Shown here one piece after another: positions 11,758-23,290 of a DNA stretch of 64,000 nt. Within the stretch, counting starts at the first letter, position 1; every line of letters starts with the position of its first letter. Source of the stretch: Ceratothoa steindachneri. Lineage: Eukaryota > Arthropoda > Malacostraca > Isopoda > Cymothoidae. Location of the stretch: the NCBI GenBank assembly GCA_963969495.1, contig OZ018321.1, positions 195,589,126 to 195,653,125 on the forward strand. Direction: 5' to 3'. Below the pieces are notes generated by a model, which searched no databases, was not told the DNA's origin, and was given only the letters and a program-made list of their open reading frames with translations. The translations under genes and the position numbers were made by a program.

Positions 11758-12628
11758 GTGAGTTTTATTATTATTAGTTTTACCCATTCACTATACCCAC
11801 ACAAACCTTTCATTATCCTACATTGTGGTCTAAACTAACGCAAGAATCTACATCCTTTTCTTTTTATTATTAGATTCAATTACTCTTCCCTCTTTTCTTC
11901 ATAACAATAATCCTGAAATTCAACACATGATTAAGGCGACTCATGACTTAAAACTCAGTCACCAAATTAACTCTGAAAAAAAAATTCAGTCGATTTACAC
12001 TCATTAGTGCTCTGATTGGACTTCACTTAAATAAAAAAGGAAGGGCAAGTTTTGGTAGTCTGTTGAATAGTGCTACTGTTTTTCTCATAGGATCCAAGCC
12101 AATCTTCAGATCTTCAGACTCGAATGTAGATAATTCATCCTCGGCACTACAATGATCTAGAAACTGGAGTTCTAATTTATTATGCTTACATACAAAGACA
12201 GGGAGTTTTTAAATAAAGAATGATGAATTAAGACATATAGGGACATATAGGGGAGTTTAAATCATCAGGCTATGAACTATTTCACAAATATCTGATTAGA
12301 AGAAACGGGTCGGGAGTTTTAGTATATTTAATTAAAAAAACTAAACGCAATCGTGAAGTGTATAAATAGAGATAAATCGCACTAAACTTAAACGTATTGT
12401 TGTCTATAGACCACTATGAAAACGTGAAAATGACGATAATATTCTCTTTCAAAAAGGTTTGTCGTTAGTTAGATTAAGAAGAGCAGCTCTATTCCCCGAC
12501 GCAAATCTTGATAACGAAATGAGAGACAATGCAAGAAAATGTAATGCGACATTTTTGCATGTTTGTCATTATATTATGGATATATATCAAACAACTCTTT
12601 GAAGTTAATTACAGAGCGGGAACACAAG
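11758..12628. other. Unique intronic DNA without recognisable feature
   Basis: AT-rich with no recognisable coding or TE domain. A short direct repeat, GACATATAGG, occurs twice near 12233-12251. Confidence 0.5.
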
Positions 12629-13637
12629 TGTCTTAGAATGACTCCAACATATACGTCACTTCTACCCAATATTGTGGACGCTCAAGGTCAAACGGGAGAC
12701 CTTGACTTAACTCTGGTGACGACAGAGATGGGGGGGGGGGGCAGACGTGTGTTTGGGGGGGATACGAGTGCGAAGGATTTAAATTAAAAAAAGTGAGCAC
12801 AGCTGGCTGATATTAACTAATGAAGTCTCTGGCTATGAGGCTTATGAAAAGGTAGGGACAAAAATAAAATTTAATATATACACAGTTATAAACAATATAT
12901 AGATTAAATGAAATAAGGGCATTAAATACTCTATGTATACAAGAACCGAACGTATCAGAGCTACACGGAAGGAGGCAGGTCGGGAAGCGATACGAGCCTC
13001 TGTACCAACACACACAGGGATGACAGGCTGGATAGCCACAGGTGATTTGTCTCACTCTGGCGGGGGGGTTCGAGGCTTTAAGAGATGAAACGGGGGATCG
13101 GATGGTTATTCAAGGGGCTTTAACCACGGGGAGTTTAACCTATAGTAGTAACATTAACTTGAGGGAGTATTCGTGCCAAACGAAATGTACCGAAACCAAG
13201 GATGGGCCAATTGACTGGCGCTCAGATCTTTCGGTATAATTCTAACCTTCGACTCGTCGAGAAAAGGGAACGCTATCGAAAATGACGTATTTCGTCGTAA
13301 AAGGCAGGCATACACTGTCTATGCTCTATTTGGACCAACCATATATAGGCACTAGCCAGATCCGTTAATGCCTCCTCCAAGGGGGAGGGGGCTTGGGAAA
13401 ATCTCTCCACGAACCAACACGGCGCTTGAGGGGTTGGAAGGACTCCCACGGGGGTTTCTTGATAACACCCTAAGAGACTACAGAAGCGCGCGTTTGAGAT
13501 TCAAATCCCTCGCTTATCGCGGAAAGTAGTTTGATATTCTGACAGTTCTCACGGTTCTTGCTCACGTGGACTGACCTCGAGCCTGACCTCGTGGTTTCGA
13601 CGGGCCACATGGCAGCAAGGAGCCTCTAATCTCGACA
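12629..13637 (-). mobile_element. 3' LTR of a minus-strand Ty3/gypsy element
   Basis: The 1,009-bp segment is bounded on the plus strand by TGTCTTAGAATGAC and CTCTAATCTCGACA, so the ends form a TGTC(G)..CGACA short inverted repeat typical of LTRs. It is a direct repeat of 17311-18196 and of the solo copy at 46135-46729. Immediately to its right the plus strand is CTCCTCCATTCTC, which on the minus strand is a polypurine tract right before the LTR. That fixes this copy as the 3' LTR of an element reading leftwards. No target duplication is evident. It contains a 14-base G run near 12729. Confidence 0.8.
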
Positions 13638-13650
13638 CTCCTCCATTCTC
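13638..13650 (-). promoter_or_regulatory. Polypurine tract of the gypsy element
   Basis: On the minus strand this reads GAGAATGGAGGAG and is followed directly by the LTR start TGTCGAGAT. The polypurine tract primes plus-strand DNA synthesis in LTR retroelements. Its position confirms the LTR boundary and the element's direction. Confidence 0.7.
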
Positions 13651-14176
13651 AAGATGTTCCGTAATAAAAAAGTGACATCTAACAACCCCTGGATGAGTAT
13701 TAAAAGTCATATATTTTCCTGACCTTACTAAGGGTGGACAATTGGTGGATACCTTACCTTAAACGGGTCACAATTTGTTGGCTCGGACATGTTTACCTAC
13801 AAAGAGTATCCAGAAACACAAACAATAAATGAACTCGACAAGAACACGAGGGCTAAAAGAACTAACGTTAGTTCAAACAGGGGTTGATCATCGATGGACA
13901 ATAACGACCTAGAGCGAAACCCCCAAATATAAATAAATAAATTACAAACACAAAGATAAAAAAAGCACAATAGAAAAAGATACAAAAGAGAAATATAAAA
14001 TACAGGGAATTAATTGATCCGAAAGATACAAGGGTTTAGTGGATCGTTCTTGATTTGTGAATGGAGAGACTTATAGTTCGAATATATATAGTTTAAACAA
14101 GAGGAATAAACTTAAACATAGGAGTTACAAGCATAAAATTTATCCTAGATTAGTTTAGGTAGGCTCTAAGGGGTTC
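13651..14176 (-). other. 3' untranslated region of the gypsy element
   Basis: This lies between the end of the RNase H remnant and the polypurine tract. No domain is recognised. The rest of pol that usually follows (integrase) is not here; its remnant is upstream of the reverse transcriptase instead. Confidence 0.45.
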
Positions 14177-15130
14177 CTACTCAAGCTCTCCGCTATACAA
14201 ATCTCTGATCCTTTTTATATAATTGATTTCAAATTGATACTCCTGGAGGTATAAACTCCAGCGCATAAGGCGACCATTGTTGCCTTTTACATTTAGCAAA
14301 TATGCGAGGGGCTTGTGATCCGTCTCTACAAGGAACTCTTTACCTAATAAATACATTCTAAACTTCTTTATGGACCATATAATGGCCAAAGCCTCCTTTT
14401 CAATGACGGCATAATTTTTCTCGCGCGGGAGAAGCTTACGGCTAGCGTAGGCAATGGGTTAACTATCACCATCATCGCTATACTGTAGTAAAACGCAACC
14501 TAACGCTTCATTGATGGCATCGGTTCTAAAACCAAAAGTCTTCTTCTGGTTAGGAAGCCGGAGGATAGGGGCGGAAGCTAATTTTCCTTTTAGCTGTTCG
14601 AAGTGGGAGAGAGCTAATGGGGACCAGACAAGGTGTTCCTGGGACTTATTTTTCAGCAAGTCACACAAAGGGGCCACGAGAGAAGGGAAATGGGGGACGA
14701 AGCTGCGGTAGAAAGAAACAGATCCCATGAAGGATCTCAGCTGCTTCTTATTGGACGGATAGGGCATTTCCACCATGGCGAGGATTTTTTTCCTCCTGGG
14801 GGGGGGGGTGCAAACGGTTGTTCCAAATGTGAAAGCCAGGGCAGTCCATCGTACTATAAGCACTTGCTCGGACCTATTGTGAGTCCGTGCTCGGGTAGGC
14901 GATGCAGACGAGCCTGGAAGGCGATCACGTGATGGTCCCACCTGCGAGTTGCAACGTAAATGTTATCGAAATAAAAAGTCACGTTTTTCAACCCTTCTAA
15001 TATTCTTTGCATCATGCGATTGTAATTATTTCAAGCTGTCACCGAATTAAGTTTGTGAAAATCGACGCACAGCCTCTATAACCCGTCTGACTTCTTTACC
15101 ATAACAAGGGGGGGGAGCAGAAATTAGATT
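14177..15130 (-). pseudogene. Gypsy reverse transcriptase and RNase H remnant
   Basis: Reading leftwards in several frames: an RT N-terminal block (VMVKKSDG then CVDFHKLNSVTA, about 15105-15030); then directly MMQRILEGLKNVTFYFDNIY (about 15017-14955); RT connection KKQLRSFMGSVSFYRSFVPH near 14720; RNase H with TDAxNEALGCVLLQ near 14510; and HKPLAYL..NNGRLMRWSLYLQEYQFEINYIK at 14330-14210. The polymerase core with the first catalytic Asp and the QNAP-type region is missing between the first two blocks. The YxDD box reads YFDN (14962-14973), so its second Asp is changed. Stops and frameshifts complete the inactivation. Confidence 0.75.
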
Positions 15131-15162
15131 GGGAGGGTTCTATAATCTTCAAATTCAACAAT

Positions 15163-15923
15163 TTAGTAACTTTTGCGTTTGAGACCCCTCTTAAATGGAT
15201 GGGAAGGGGGGTACGGCTTAGAACGAATAGGCTTCAGGGTAGTTAAAATAATATCATGCTCGAACTGAGCGGCACAGCCGGAATCTCGGAGATCACGTCT
15301 CCAAATTTCCTTAATAACTGCTGCAGCTGAACTCTTCGACTCAAAGGGACGGGGGGGCAGTTGGGCGTTAATGTCTAAGTTAGATGACTGGAATTCGGTA
15401 GCGCTGGGCACGGTAGGCAAGGGGTACTCCTTGTCTTGTTCAATGCAAGCCACATGCACCACATTTAGCGGATATAAGGGGTGAATAGGGCCAATCCGTT
15501 CGATTGCCACACGGGCGAAGGGTTCAGGTGTGATGGGTCCCTTCTGCAGTGTAGCGGGTGTGACGCTTCCTTTTGCGGCTGTCCTTTAGCAGATATTACA
15601 CGAACGGCAATACTTAAGGATGCCATCTGCCACGCCGGGCCAATAAAAATACTTAAAAATTCTCTGAGTTGTTTTAGTATGGCTGAAATGGCCAGAGTAA
15701 AGACTATCACCTGCGAACGGGGAATGCATAATACCTGGGCCTCGGAACTATTGCTTTCCAAGCAGGTACGGTACAGAAGGTCGTTCCTCACGACGTAGGA
15801 AACGACTTTATTTCCGCGGGTGGATTCCTGAATCTTATTATGAGCTTTGGTCAAGAGCTTTATTGGGGCCACTACTACTACAGCCCAGCCGGTATAATAT
15901 GGGCATTTAAGAAAGCAATTCAC
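15163..15923 (-). pseudogene. Gypsy integrase zinc (H2C2) domain upstream of RT, core mostly deleted
   Basis: In minus-strand frames at about 15700-15570 an HSGHFSHTKTTQRIFKYFYW block is followed by KYCRSCNIC: the HHCC zinc-binding domain that precedes integrase cores. Next comes ITPEPFARVAIERIGPI (about 15520-15470), the usual opening of the core. It then jumps straight to VVHVACIEQDKEYPLP and to the pre-RT segment ending KPIRSKPYPPSHPFK (near 15200). The catalytic DDE part is absent. The integrase therefore lies before RT, an order described for Gmr1-type Ty3/gypsy elements, in contrast to the usual RT-RNaseH-integrase. Confidence 0.65.
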
Positions 15924-16262
15924 GATGAGGAATCATCGATTTTAACGCACAAGGTAGTCGTGTACCACCTCAAACTTATCATGGCTCGGAGCGATCGGGG
16001 GGAGCAGCTCGTCCGACACCACAATACATGTACACCCTGTATCACGATCAAGGTGGAGACCCGGCAGTCGTTTACTGATCCGGTATCAAACTTCAAGCTT
16101 CCTGGGGAGCTCTTCTTGAACAAGAAGTTCACCTGATTTCCAGCGGCAGAAGGAGCAAATGGAGAGGGAGGAGGTTCAACTTGATTAAGAGAATTAGGAC
16201 GGAATTGTGAGCTATGAGGGCAATTTGTCCTGAAATGTCCTTCAGTCCGCAGGAGAAACACA
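15924..16262 (-). pseudogene. Gypsy gag zinc knuckle and aspartic protease remnant
   Basis: Near 16262-16215 the minus strand encodes CFSCG, then after a one-base shift TEGHFRTNC, together a CX2CX4HX4C nucleic-acid-binding knuckle. At 16043-16035 a DTG triplet sits in DRDTGCTCIVVSDELL, the catalytic motif expected of a retroelement aspartic protease, which cleaves the polyprotein. A stop lies between them. The order gag-knuckle, protease, integrase-zinc follows the strand direction. Confidence 0.6.
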
Positions 16263-16302
16263 CGATGGTCCTCCTGGGGAAGTATGATGAATAGAGATTT
16301 GA

Positions 16303-16866
16303 CTAGAATGGCTTGACGTCACGGGGTTCTGATGAAGAAAAATTTCTGGGCTTGGAAGGCCCAGTTATTTTGACAAACTTACTAGGGTCACGGAGTGTAA
16401 ATTTTTGTTTGCCACTTTTATCTTTGGGGGACGATGGATCAAAGTTTCTTCCTTCCTTAGTGTAGCAATTGTGGCTCACGGCGAATACATCGGCTTCTTC
16501 GATGCATTCCTTGAAGGTGGAACACCTTCGATCCTTCAACAAAGATTGAATCGTAGAAGAAAGTGAAGCCATTTCCAGCTCATGTTGACGGATGCTTTCT
16601 CTTTCTTCTTGTTCTTCTCTCTCTCTTCTTTCCGCTCTCTCTCTTTCCCTCTCTCCCGCGTTATTCTCTTTCTTTTTCTCTTTCTTCTCTTTCTTTTTTT
16701 CGTTTTCACTGTCTCTTCTTTCTGCTCTTTCTCGATCTTCTCTATTTCTTCTTTTCGCTCTCGGCTCTCTCTCCTTCTTGTATATAGGAAAGGTCTTTTC
16801 CGGATAAACCAAGAGATTCATCTTGTAATTTAAATTGGTCGAATAAAGAAGACATGATGATCGCAA
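16303..16866 (-). pseudogene. Gypsy gag remnant with charged coiled coil
   Basis: A 187-codon frame contains an Arg/Glu/Lys-rich stretch (about residues 30-95) likely to form a coiled coil, then RQHELEMASLSSTIQSL, then abruptly FKECIEEADVFAVSH and the pre-knuckle region. I would expect a gag capsid core between the last two blocks, so it has probably been deleted. Gag packages the element RNA. The plus-strand frames over the same bases are pyrimidine-rich shadows. Confidence 0.55.
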
Positions 16867-17261
16867 ATTCGAACTGAACTTTTTTTTTAAATAAAAACGT
16901 AACGGGATTGTCGACCTAAATTAACGCGGTATACACTCGGTGCAATTAATAATTTCCCTCTGAGCAGTCGGAAATACCAGAATTAACGCGAGAGCCTTTA
17001 ACTTTGCTCACAACACCGAGAACAAAACTAGATTAAGCCTTTCTCTATAGAAAGGGGTAAAATTCCGCTGAAAAAAATATATAAGAAGCACAGCCCCAAA
17101 ACTTATACAGGGTATGTATAAATGCAAGTACACACAACAAATGGAAAAAAATAGTTTGCAAGAATATTTCTTCTCACCTTCTCAATAGCCAAGCCTTCCG
17201 CTCAAAACATTTAAAAGATCCTAAAAGGAACCTTTTAAATACCCTATAAGCCTGACGCTAG

Positions 17262-17269
17262 TTAATATA

Positions 17270-17308
<39 letters not shown>

Positions 17309-17310
17309 TA
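17262..17310. repeat. (AT)n microsatellite at the inner edge of the 5' LTR
   Basis: About 49 bp of ATATAT with one interruption, directly beside the 5' LTR where a tRNA primer-binding site would be expected. No such site can be read there. 16867-17261 is gypsy leader without a recognised feature. Confidence 0.8.
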
Positions 17311-18196
17311 TATCGTAGAATGACCCCGACATATACGTTACTTCTACCCAATATTGTGGATGCTCAAGGTCAAACGGGTGACCTTGACTCAACTCTTCTC
17401 ATGACAGAGATGGGGGATATAAGTGAAGGGGGGACGAGTGTGAAGGATTTAAATTCAAACGATTGAGCGCAGTTGGCCGATATTAACTAATGAAGGCTCT
17501 GGCTATGAGGCTTATGAAAAAGTAAGAACAAAAATAAACTTTAATATATACATAGTTATACACAATAAATAGATTAAAAAAAATAATGGCAATACATACT
17601 CTATGTATACAAGAACCAGACGTATGAGAACTACTTAGAGCGGGCTCTACGGAGGGAAATGGGGGTCGAGAGGCGATACGAGCCTCTCTATCAATACACA
17701 CAAGGATGACGTGCCGGATAGCCACAGATGATTCGTCTCACCCTGGCTTGGGTTCGAGGCTTTAAGAGATGAAACGGAGGATCGGATGGTTATTCCAGGG
17801 ACTTTAACCACGAGAAGTTTAACCTCTAGTAGTAACATTAACTGAAGGGAGTATTCGTGCCAAACAGAATGTACTGAAACCAAGGATGGGCCAATTGGGT
17901 ATAATTCTAGCCTTCAGCTCGTCGAGAAAAGGGAGCGCGATGGAGAATGACGTGTTTCGTTGTAGAAGGCAGGCATATACTGTCGATGCCCTATTGGGAC
18001 CAACAATATATATGGACCAGCCAGATCTGTTAGTGCCTCTTCCAAGGAGGGGGAGGGAATCTCTCCACGAACCAACACGGCGCTTGAGGGATGGTAATTA
18101 CTCTCGCGGGAGTTTCTTGATAACACCCTAGGATACGACAGAAGCGCGCGTTTGAGATTCAAATCCCTCGCTTATCGCAGAAATCAGTTCGATATA
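17311..18196 (-). mobile_element. 5' LTR of the minus-strand gypsy element (outer end lost)
   Basis: It aligns with the 12629 LTR from the TCGTAGAATGACC end, through AACCAAGGATGGGCCAATTG, to CAAATCCCTCGCTTATCGC, then diverges at about 18185-18196. The outer ~100 bp, which hold the TGTCGAG terminus, are absent. It lacks a ~19-bp insertion found near 13219 in the other LTR. With the 3' LTR it brackets an internal region of about 3.7 kb, short for an autonomous element and in agreement with the internal deletions. Confidence 0.75.
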
Positions 18197-18229
18197 TACT
18201 GTATACTGATATATATATATTTAAGTATT

Positions 18230-18725
18230 CTTTGGAACACAATGAAACATTACATAAAGCTTAGACTAAAATTAAAGACAAAATTATTTGCTACAAAATG
18301 ATTTAACTAATATTAAATTGGATTGCCTTTTTCATCGATGACACGATGAAGTCTAGGTATGATCCAAATGCAGGTGGCACGCAGGGTTTCAGTTGATATT
18401 TTCTCCCAGGATTTTTACATTTTTAACTTCAGAACTCTGATTATATTTAGGAAGGGCTTCTACTCAAGCATTCACTCTACTCTAACTTCTAAGGGGCTCA
18501 AATCTGGCTAACTGGGAGGTCAAAATCCCTTAGACCAAATCTCCTTAAAATTAGAAAGTTTCCTTTGAATTAGTGTGAAGTTGCTTCATCTTATTGAAGG
18601 TGAAACCGGCATTTCTTATACTGGCATCTAACCAGGAGGTGACTTTCTCCTTAACATTTCCAAATAAACATCTGCATTATCTTTATATTTTGCATTATAA
18701 ATCACTGCAAAAATTAATATTGATT
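18230..18725 (-). pseudogene. Tc1/mariner-type transposase fragment
   Basis: On the minus strand, with stops, the sequence reads YNAKYKDNADVYLEMLR (about 18700-18650), then after about 100 bp FKEIWSKGF.PPS.PDLSPL (18550-18490), and a C-terminal portion to about 18320. The PPSxPDLxPL block is the region around the third catalytic Asp of DDE/D transposases of this superfamily. Only the C-terminal half is present and it is heavily decayed. It abuts the truncated gypsy LTR on the left. Confidence 0.55.
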
Positions 18726-18969
18726 AAGAGCTAACAGGTGAGGAACTCTTATAGTGGCCAAAGCCTAGCATGAAATAATAAATTTACCATAAGTTCCAAA
18801 TGATAAATGTCAGAGAGAGAGAGAGTTACAAGGAGTTACAAGGAAACAAAATTACCCTAGGAGACCTTACGGTCCATTCAAACAGGGTACCTTTGGACTA
18901 GCAATTAAGTAGGCACATGGCTGCTCAATTGTTTTGAGTCCCTAAACGGCCACTTTTCAAGACTTTGTC

Positions 18970-21781
18970 TAGTCTTGACTCGAACTGATCAACAGATTCA
19001 CTGTTGACAACTTCCACTGGAAGTGAGTTCTACTTACCGCAAATACTGTAGGTGGAAATATTCCACACAAATTGTGGTCGTAACGCTTCAGTTCAAGTTT
19101 GAGGCCATGATTGCGCGTTCTGTTCTCACTCAGTGTGAAAATATCCCGGTAGTCAACATTGTCAAACCCTCGAAGTATTTTGAAAACCTCGATGAGCTGA
19201 CCACGCAATCTACGGGTTTCCAGCGAGAACATATCTAATTCCCTTAGTCTATCCTCATAACTTTTATGTCGGATAGAGGGAATCAGTTTGGTTGCCCTAG
19301 TTTGTACGCGTTCTAACCTTGCGATGTCCTTTCGAAACGAAGGACGCCAAAATTGTACGGCATACTCCAGGTACGGCCGAACCAGGGAGTTGTACAGACA
19401 AAGTACTATCTTCTTGTTACGCTATCCAAACTGGCGCTTTATGTATCCTAACATCCTTTGGGCTTTCTTCTCTGCCTCGATGCACTGTTTCGAGAACTTG
19501 AGGTCGCTAGTGATAGTAACACCCAAGTCCTTCTCAGTGTCACTCGATTCAAGGGCAGTTCCCTTAAGGAAGTACTGAGATTTGGGGTTTCGGTGGCCGA
19601 TATGCATTACTTTGCATTTTCCCACGTTGAAAGGCATTTGCCACGTGTCCGACCACTCCCCAATCCTTTGAAGGTCCTCTTGGAGGCGGGCAGTGTTCCC
19701 CTCTTTTGCCACATTGATACTAAGCTTGGTGTCCTCGGCAAATTTCGAGATTTTGGCAACCATGTCTTCGTCCATGTCGTTCACATAGATAATAAACAGT
19801 AGTGGTCCGTCCCAGGATGGAACCTTGAGGGACACCGATAGATACGGGCGCCCATTTAGAGGCCCGACCATTCACCACTACGCGTTGCCGTCTGTCACTT
19901 AGCCAGCTCTCTATCCAACCTGCTACCTTGCCGCATATGCCCTGCGCATGCACTTTCCGGAGAAGGCGGCGGTGTGGTACCTTGTCAAAGGCCTTTTGGA
20001 AGTCAAGGTACACAACATCCACCACCTTGTCTGGATCATGCTCACTGAACACGAAGTGGAAGAATTCCATAAGGCTCGTCAGGCATGACCGTTGCCTTTG
20101 GAAGCCGTGCTGGGAACTCTTCAGTAGCAGTTTGGACTGTAAATAGGACGTTATCTTGTCCACTCACATGCTTTCCATGAGTTTACCGACTATCGAAGTC
20201 AAACTGATGGGTCGGTAGTTTGACGGATGGCTGAGGTCTCCTTTCTTGAAGATCGGAGTCACCTCCGCCTCACGCAGGTCTCTAGGAACCGATCCGGTGC
20301 GGATTGACATGTTAAAGATAGCGCACAGATGTCGTGATACTTCACCGCACACTTCCTTCAACACCTTGGATAGAAACCCGTCCGGACCGGGGAACTTATT
20401 CGCCTGTAGGTCAGCGATCTTTTTCTTTATTTCACCTTGGGGGAAGTCCATTACCTCCAGCTCTTCCCCCGAGTAGGAATCTGTAAGCTGTGGGATGGGA
20501 CCACACTCTTTAGTAAACACTGAAGAGAAGTAGTCATTGAGCAGGTTAGCATTTTTTGCATCTGACTGAGTTAATGCACCCTCCTCGTCCACTAAGAGCC
20601 CAATCCTACGATGGATTCAAACGGCTATTTACATAGCCGAAGAACTCCTTTGGATTCTCCTTGCAGAGTCTTGCCACTCGGATTTCCTCAGAGCGCTTAG
20701 CCGCCCTTATGCTGGACTTCACTCTCCTGGCTAGCCTCCGGTACTCTTCAAAGGCACCCAAAAACTTCGATCACCGGTGCGCATTTCTATTCTCTCTAAG
20801 CAGTTGGCCGATTTCTCGATTAAACCACTTTGGCTGAACAGAAGACCGATGGAGGCATTTCAGAGGGAGGCAACTTGATTGAAGACTCATGAACTTATTT
20901 TTGAAATTGTTCCACGAATCATCAACATCTTCGCATACCGCTAGCCTTACATCAGTCAGCCCAGCACGAAGCCTTGCAAAGTCTGCTCTTCTCAAGTCAA
21001 GTTTCCTTGATTGACTGGCAACAGACCTTACCTTCAGGATCTTGACGGTAAACTTAATTAGCTCTTCCCCTACAGAAAGATCCTCAACGATATCATCCTC
21101 AGAGGTGAAGACCAAGTCGGGGATATTGTTTCCTCTCGTCGGTTCTCTGACCCATTGAGTGGGGAACTCGTTGTTGGCGAACTACAGGAGTAGCGCGCTC
21201 TCGCCACAGGCTGCTCTGGTTTCTCAGTCAACTTGTCTGTTGAAGTCGCCCATAACGATGCACACTCTGCCTTGAACAAGCTCATCCAGCAGCTGGTACA
21301 GTTTCCTGTCCTTCTCAACGGGTTGGGAAGGGGGTCTGTAAAGCAGCAGGGTCCTGTATCTGACAAGACCTATCTCTAGGTCAACGCCTAGAAGCTCGTG
21401 ATCGGATATAATGTTGGAGTTCGTCGATTTGATTGTATCCTTGACATACAACATTACACCGCCATCCCCTCTGTCTGGCCTATCTTTGTTGAAGAGTTGG
21501 TAGCCAGGAACCATGAATTTGCCTTCAAAGTCTTGGTTTGAGGTTTTTAACCACGATTCTGTTATGGCTACCATTTCGGGCTCTTCCGTCGCTACGAGGC
21601 CACGGAGATCAGGAAACTTGTTCCTGATGGACCTCGAATTGAACAGAAGAACTTTCAGGGAGTCCCTTAATGTAGGACCCCCTATACTCTTCCGTTTACC
21701 GGCTTCTTGGTTGGCACGGTGGCACCATTTCTGACAACCTCCAAGAAGGTTGTTTGGGGAGTGACTCGGGCGTACTGGCAT
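18970..21781 (-). pseudogene. CR1-like ORF2: endonuclease and reverse transcriptase (broken)
   Basis: Endonuclease motifs are clear: NSRSIRNK, ITESWL, GGVMLYV, YRPPS and VMGDFN (about 21650-21235). RT blocks follow: FPGPDG (about 20385), NYRPISLTS (20215), YLDFQKAFDKVPH (about 20010-19970), GVPQGSILG (19825), then after a frameshift the palm motif FAEDTKL (about 19740), where FADD is expected, then CKVMHIGHRN and DLGVTI. The C-terminus LETRRLRGQLIEVFKI lies at 19225-19180. Target-primed reverse transcription is the family's mechanism. The catalytic Asp-to-Glu change plus frameshifts near 21225 and 19830 make it inactive. Confidence 0.8.
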
Positions 21782-22852
21782 ACGTCCGCCTTCCCAATGG
21801 GCCGGACCCTCCTTTGGGTGCGCTCCACGACATCCTGGATGAGGTTTGCTAGGAAAGCCTTGCCCTTAAAGGAGAGGTGCACCCCATCCCTTTGGTAGAG
21901 GTCTTTTTGCCATAGAATACGGCGTACGGGTCAACAAAAAAGACACCCTCCGCCGTACAGAGGTTTGCAAATCGCCGGTTTAGCGACATGTTCCTCACGT
22001 CGGCAGTCCCGCTTGCACCCCACCTCGGGAGCATCCCCACCACGACGCGTCTGCGGGTTTTCAATCCACAGTGGTCGACAGCGCCCGTAACCGTCTTCAT
22101 AATCTCGCCTGTAGGGCCTACCCTACCTCCTCTGAGATAGAGGTCGTCTCAGAAATCTGAGACTTCTCGGCCTCAGCTCTTATCTGCTTATTTCCACAGC
22201 CTGGAAGGCAGCTCACCTTAACGCTTGTGCGGAGGCGGGCTGCTAGCAGGGGCTGCAGGCTCGTGCCTGGGAATCACCCACAAGGCTGACCCTGGCACAT
22301 TTGCCTGCTGAGCTTGGATTCTTTATTTTCGGAGGCAAGCTCTCCAATTCCTCTCTCTTCTCCGTCATGGTCTTCTCAGTCTTTTTTTCCCTTTTTCTTC
22401 TTCTCTATCATCTTTTCCCCCTTGTCATCCTTTTCAATAACTTCTACCTTTTGTTCTTCTACTTCTCTCTCTTCCTCTTTCTTCTTTCCCTTTTTCGACT
22501 TTCTTTTCTTTTTATTTTTTCCTTGTGGTGTTTCTGCCACATTCGGACCCGGCCTTTCTGTAGAGGTGGTGTTTGCCACAGGACTCCAGAGCTCGTTTAA
22601 CTTCTCTTCAAGCCTGGGGATCTGGTGGGAGTGCTCCTCCTTGACCCTCTCGATTTTCTTTTCGAGGTCTGTCGTCCTTTCCCTGTAGTAGGCCACTACT
22701 TCTTCCACTTCCTTCTTTAATATGCAGGTGGTGCATACACTGCCGGGGTGGCATTTCGCATAGCAGCCCTCCGGGAAGTCAACGGACCACTTGTCCTTCT
22801 TACATGTGGCACACGTAAATTTTAGCGCTGCTGGAACTTTGTTGCCTGCCAT
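21685..22852 (-). pseudogene. CR1-like ORF1: PHD-like zinc finger, coiled coil, SGNH-esterase-like domain
   Basis: I chose the ATG at 22852-22850 (context CAAAATGG), the start of MAGNKVPAALKF. A cysteine-rich motif follows at about 22820-22720 (CATCKKDKWSVDF then CYAKCHPGSVCTTC), PHD-like. Next is a Glu/Lys-rich segment with coiled-coil character and a very basic tail to about 22376. After frameshifts, RRVVVGMLPRWGAS (about 22060) and the block VHLSFKGKAFLANLI (about 21880-21840) match the esterase-type C-terminus known from CR1 ORF1 proteins. The role of the esterase in retrotransposition is unsettled. The reading frame upstream of the ATG to 23251 has no domain and is probably 5' UTR. Confidence 0.65.
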
Positions 22853-23290
22853 TTTGAACACACTATATTTCTTATGCTTGTGACAAATCAATATGTAAAA
22901 AAGGGGATTTGGTGAGTTCTCCTCGTGTGAGTTGCTCCCGCCTATTGATCGGATTCTTTTTGGAGTCTTCCAGAAGGCACGCTCCATGTGCTGCTGTTCG
23001 TCCGACCGAGTCGTCAAGCCTCGGCGTGCCGTGGCTCCCAACCAAGCAGCACAGACGGTCTCCGAAGGGGCCATCGATTTGTCACCAGGTGAACAACAAC
23101 GAAGCACGCCCCTTACTAAACTCCTACTAGTTCCCTTCACAACGGCCAGGATCTCAGGGTAGCGTTCAATGGATATCCCGCCACACCAAGGAACTCGACC
23201 CAAGGCTTTTTTATTGGCCTGGCAACCAACATGGGAACAAAGGGCCGTCACCTCGGACCAATGCTACCAGAAGCACCCGTCAACGGGCAC

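Larger units (their letters stand above)
18824..23290 (-). mobile_element. CR1-like LINE, nearly full length, minus strand
   Basis: The element reads leftwards: ORF1 from about 22852, endonuclease at about 21780-21224, reverse transcriptase at about 20590-19400, a C-terminal region to about 18970, and a short 3' tail at 18824-18843 made of two CTTGTAACTC units. CR1-group elements end in short tandem repeats rather than poly(A). The 5' boundary is uncertain (about 23290). Many frameshifts; not active. Confidence 0.75.

Noticed and set aside
16563..16833. Plus-strand Phe/Leu/Ser-rich frames
   Set aside because: Shadow of the minus-strand gag coiled-coil region, whose GAR/GAA codons read as CTT/TTC on this strand.
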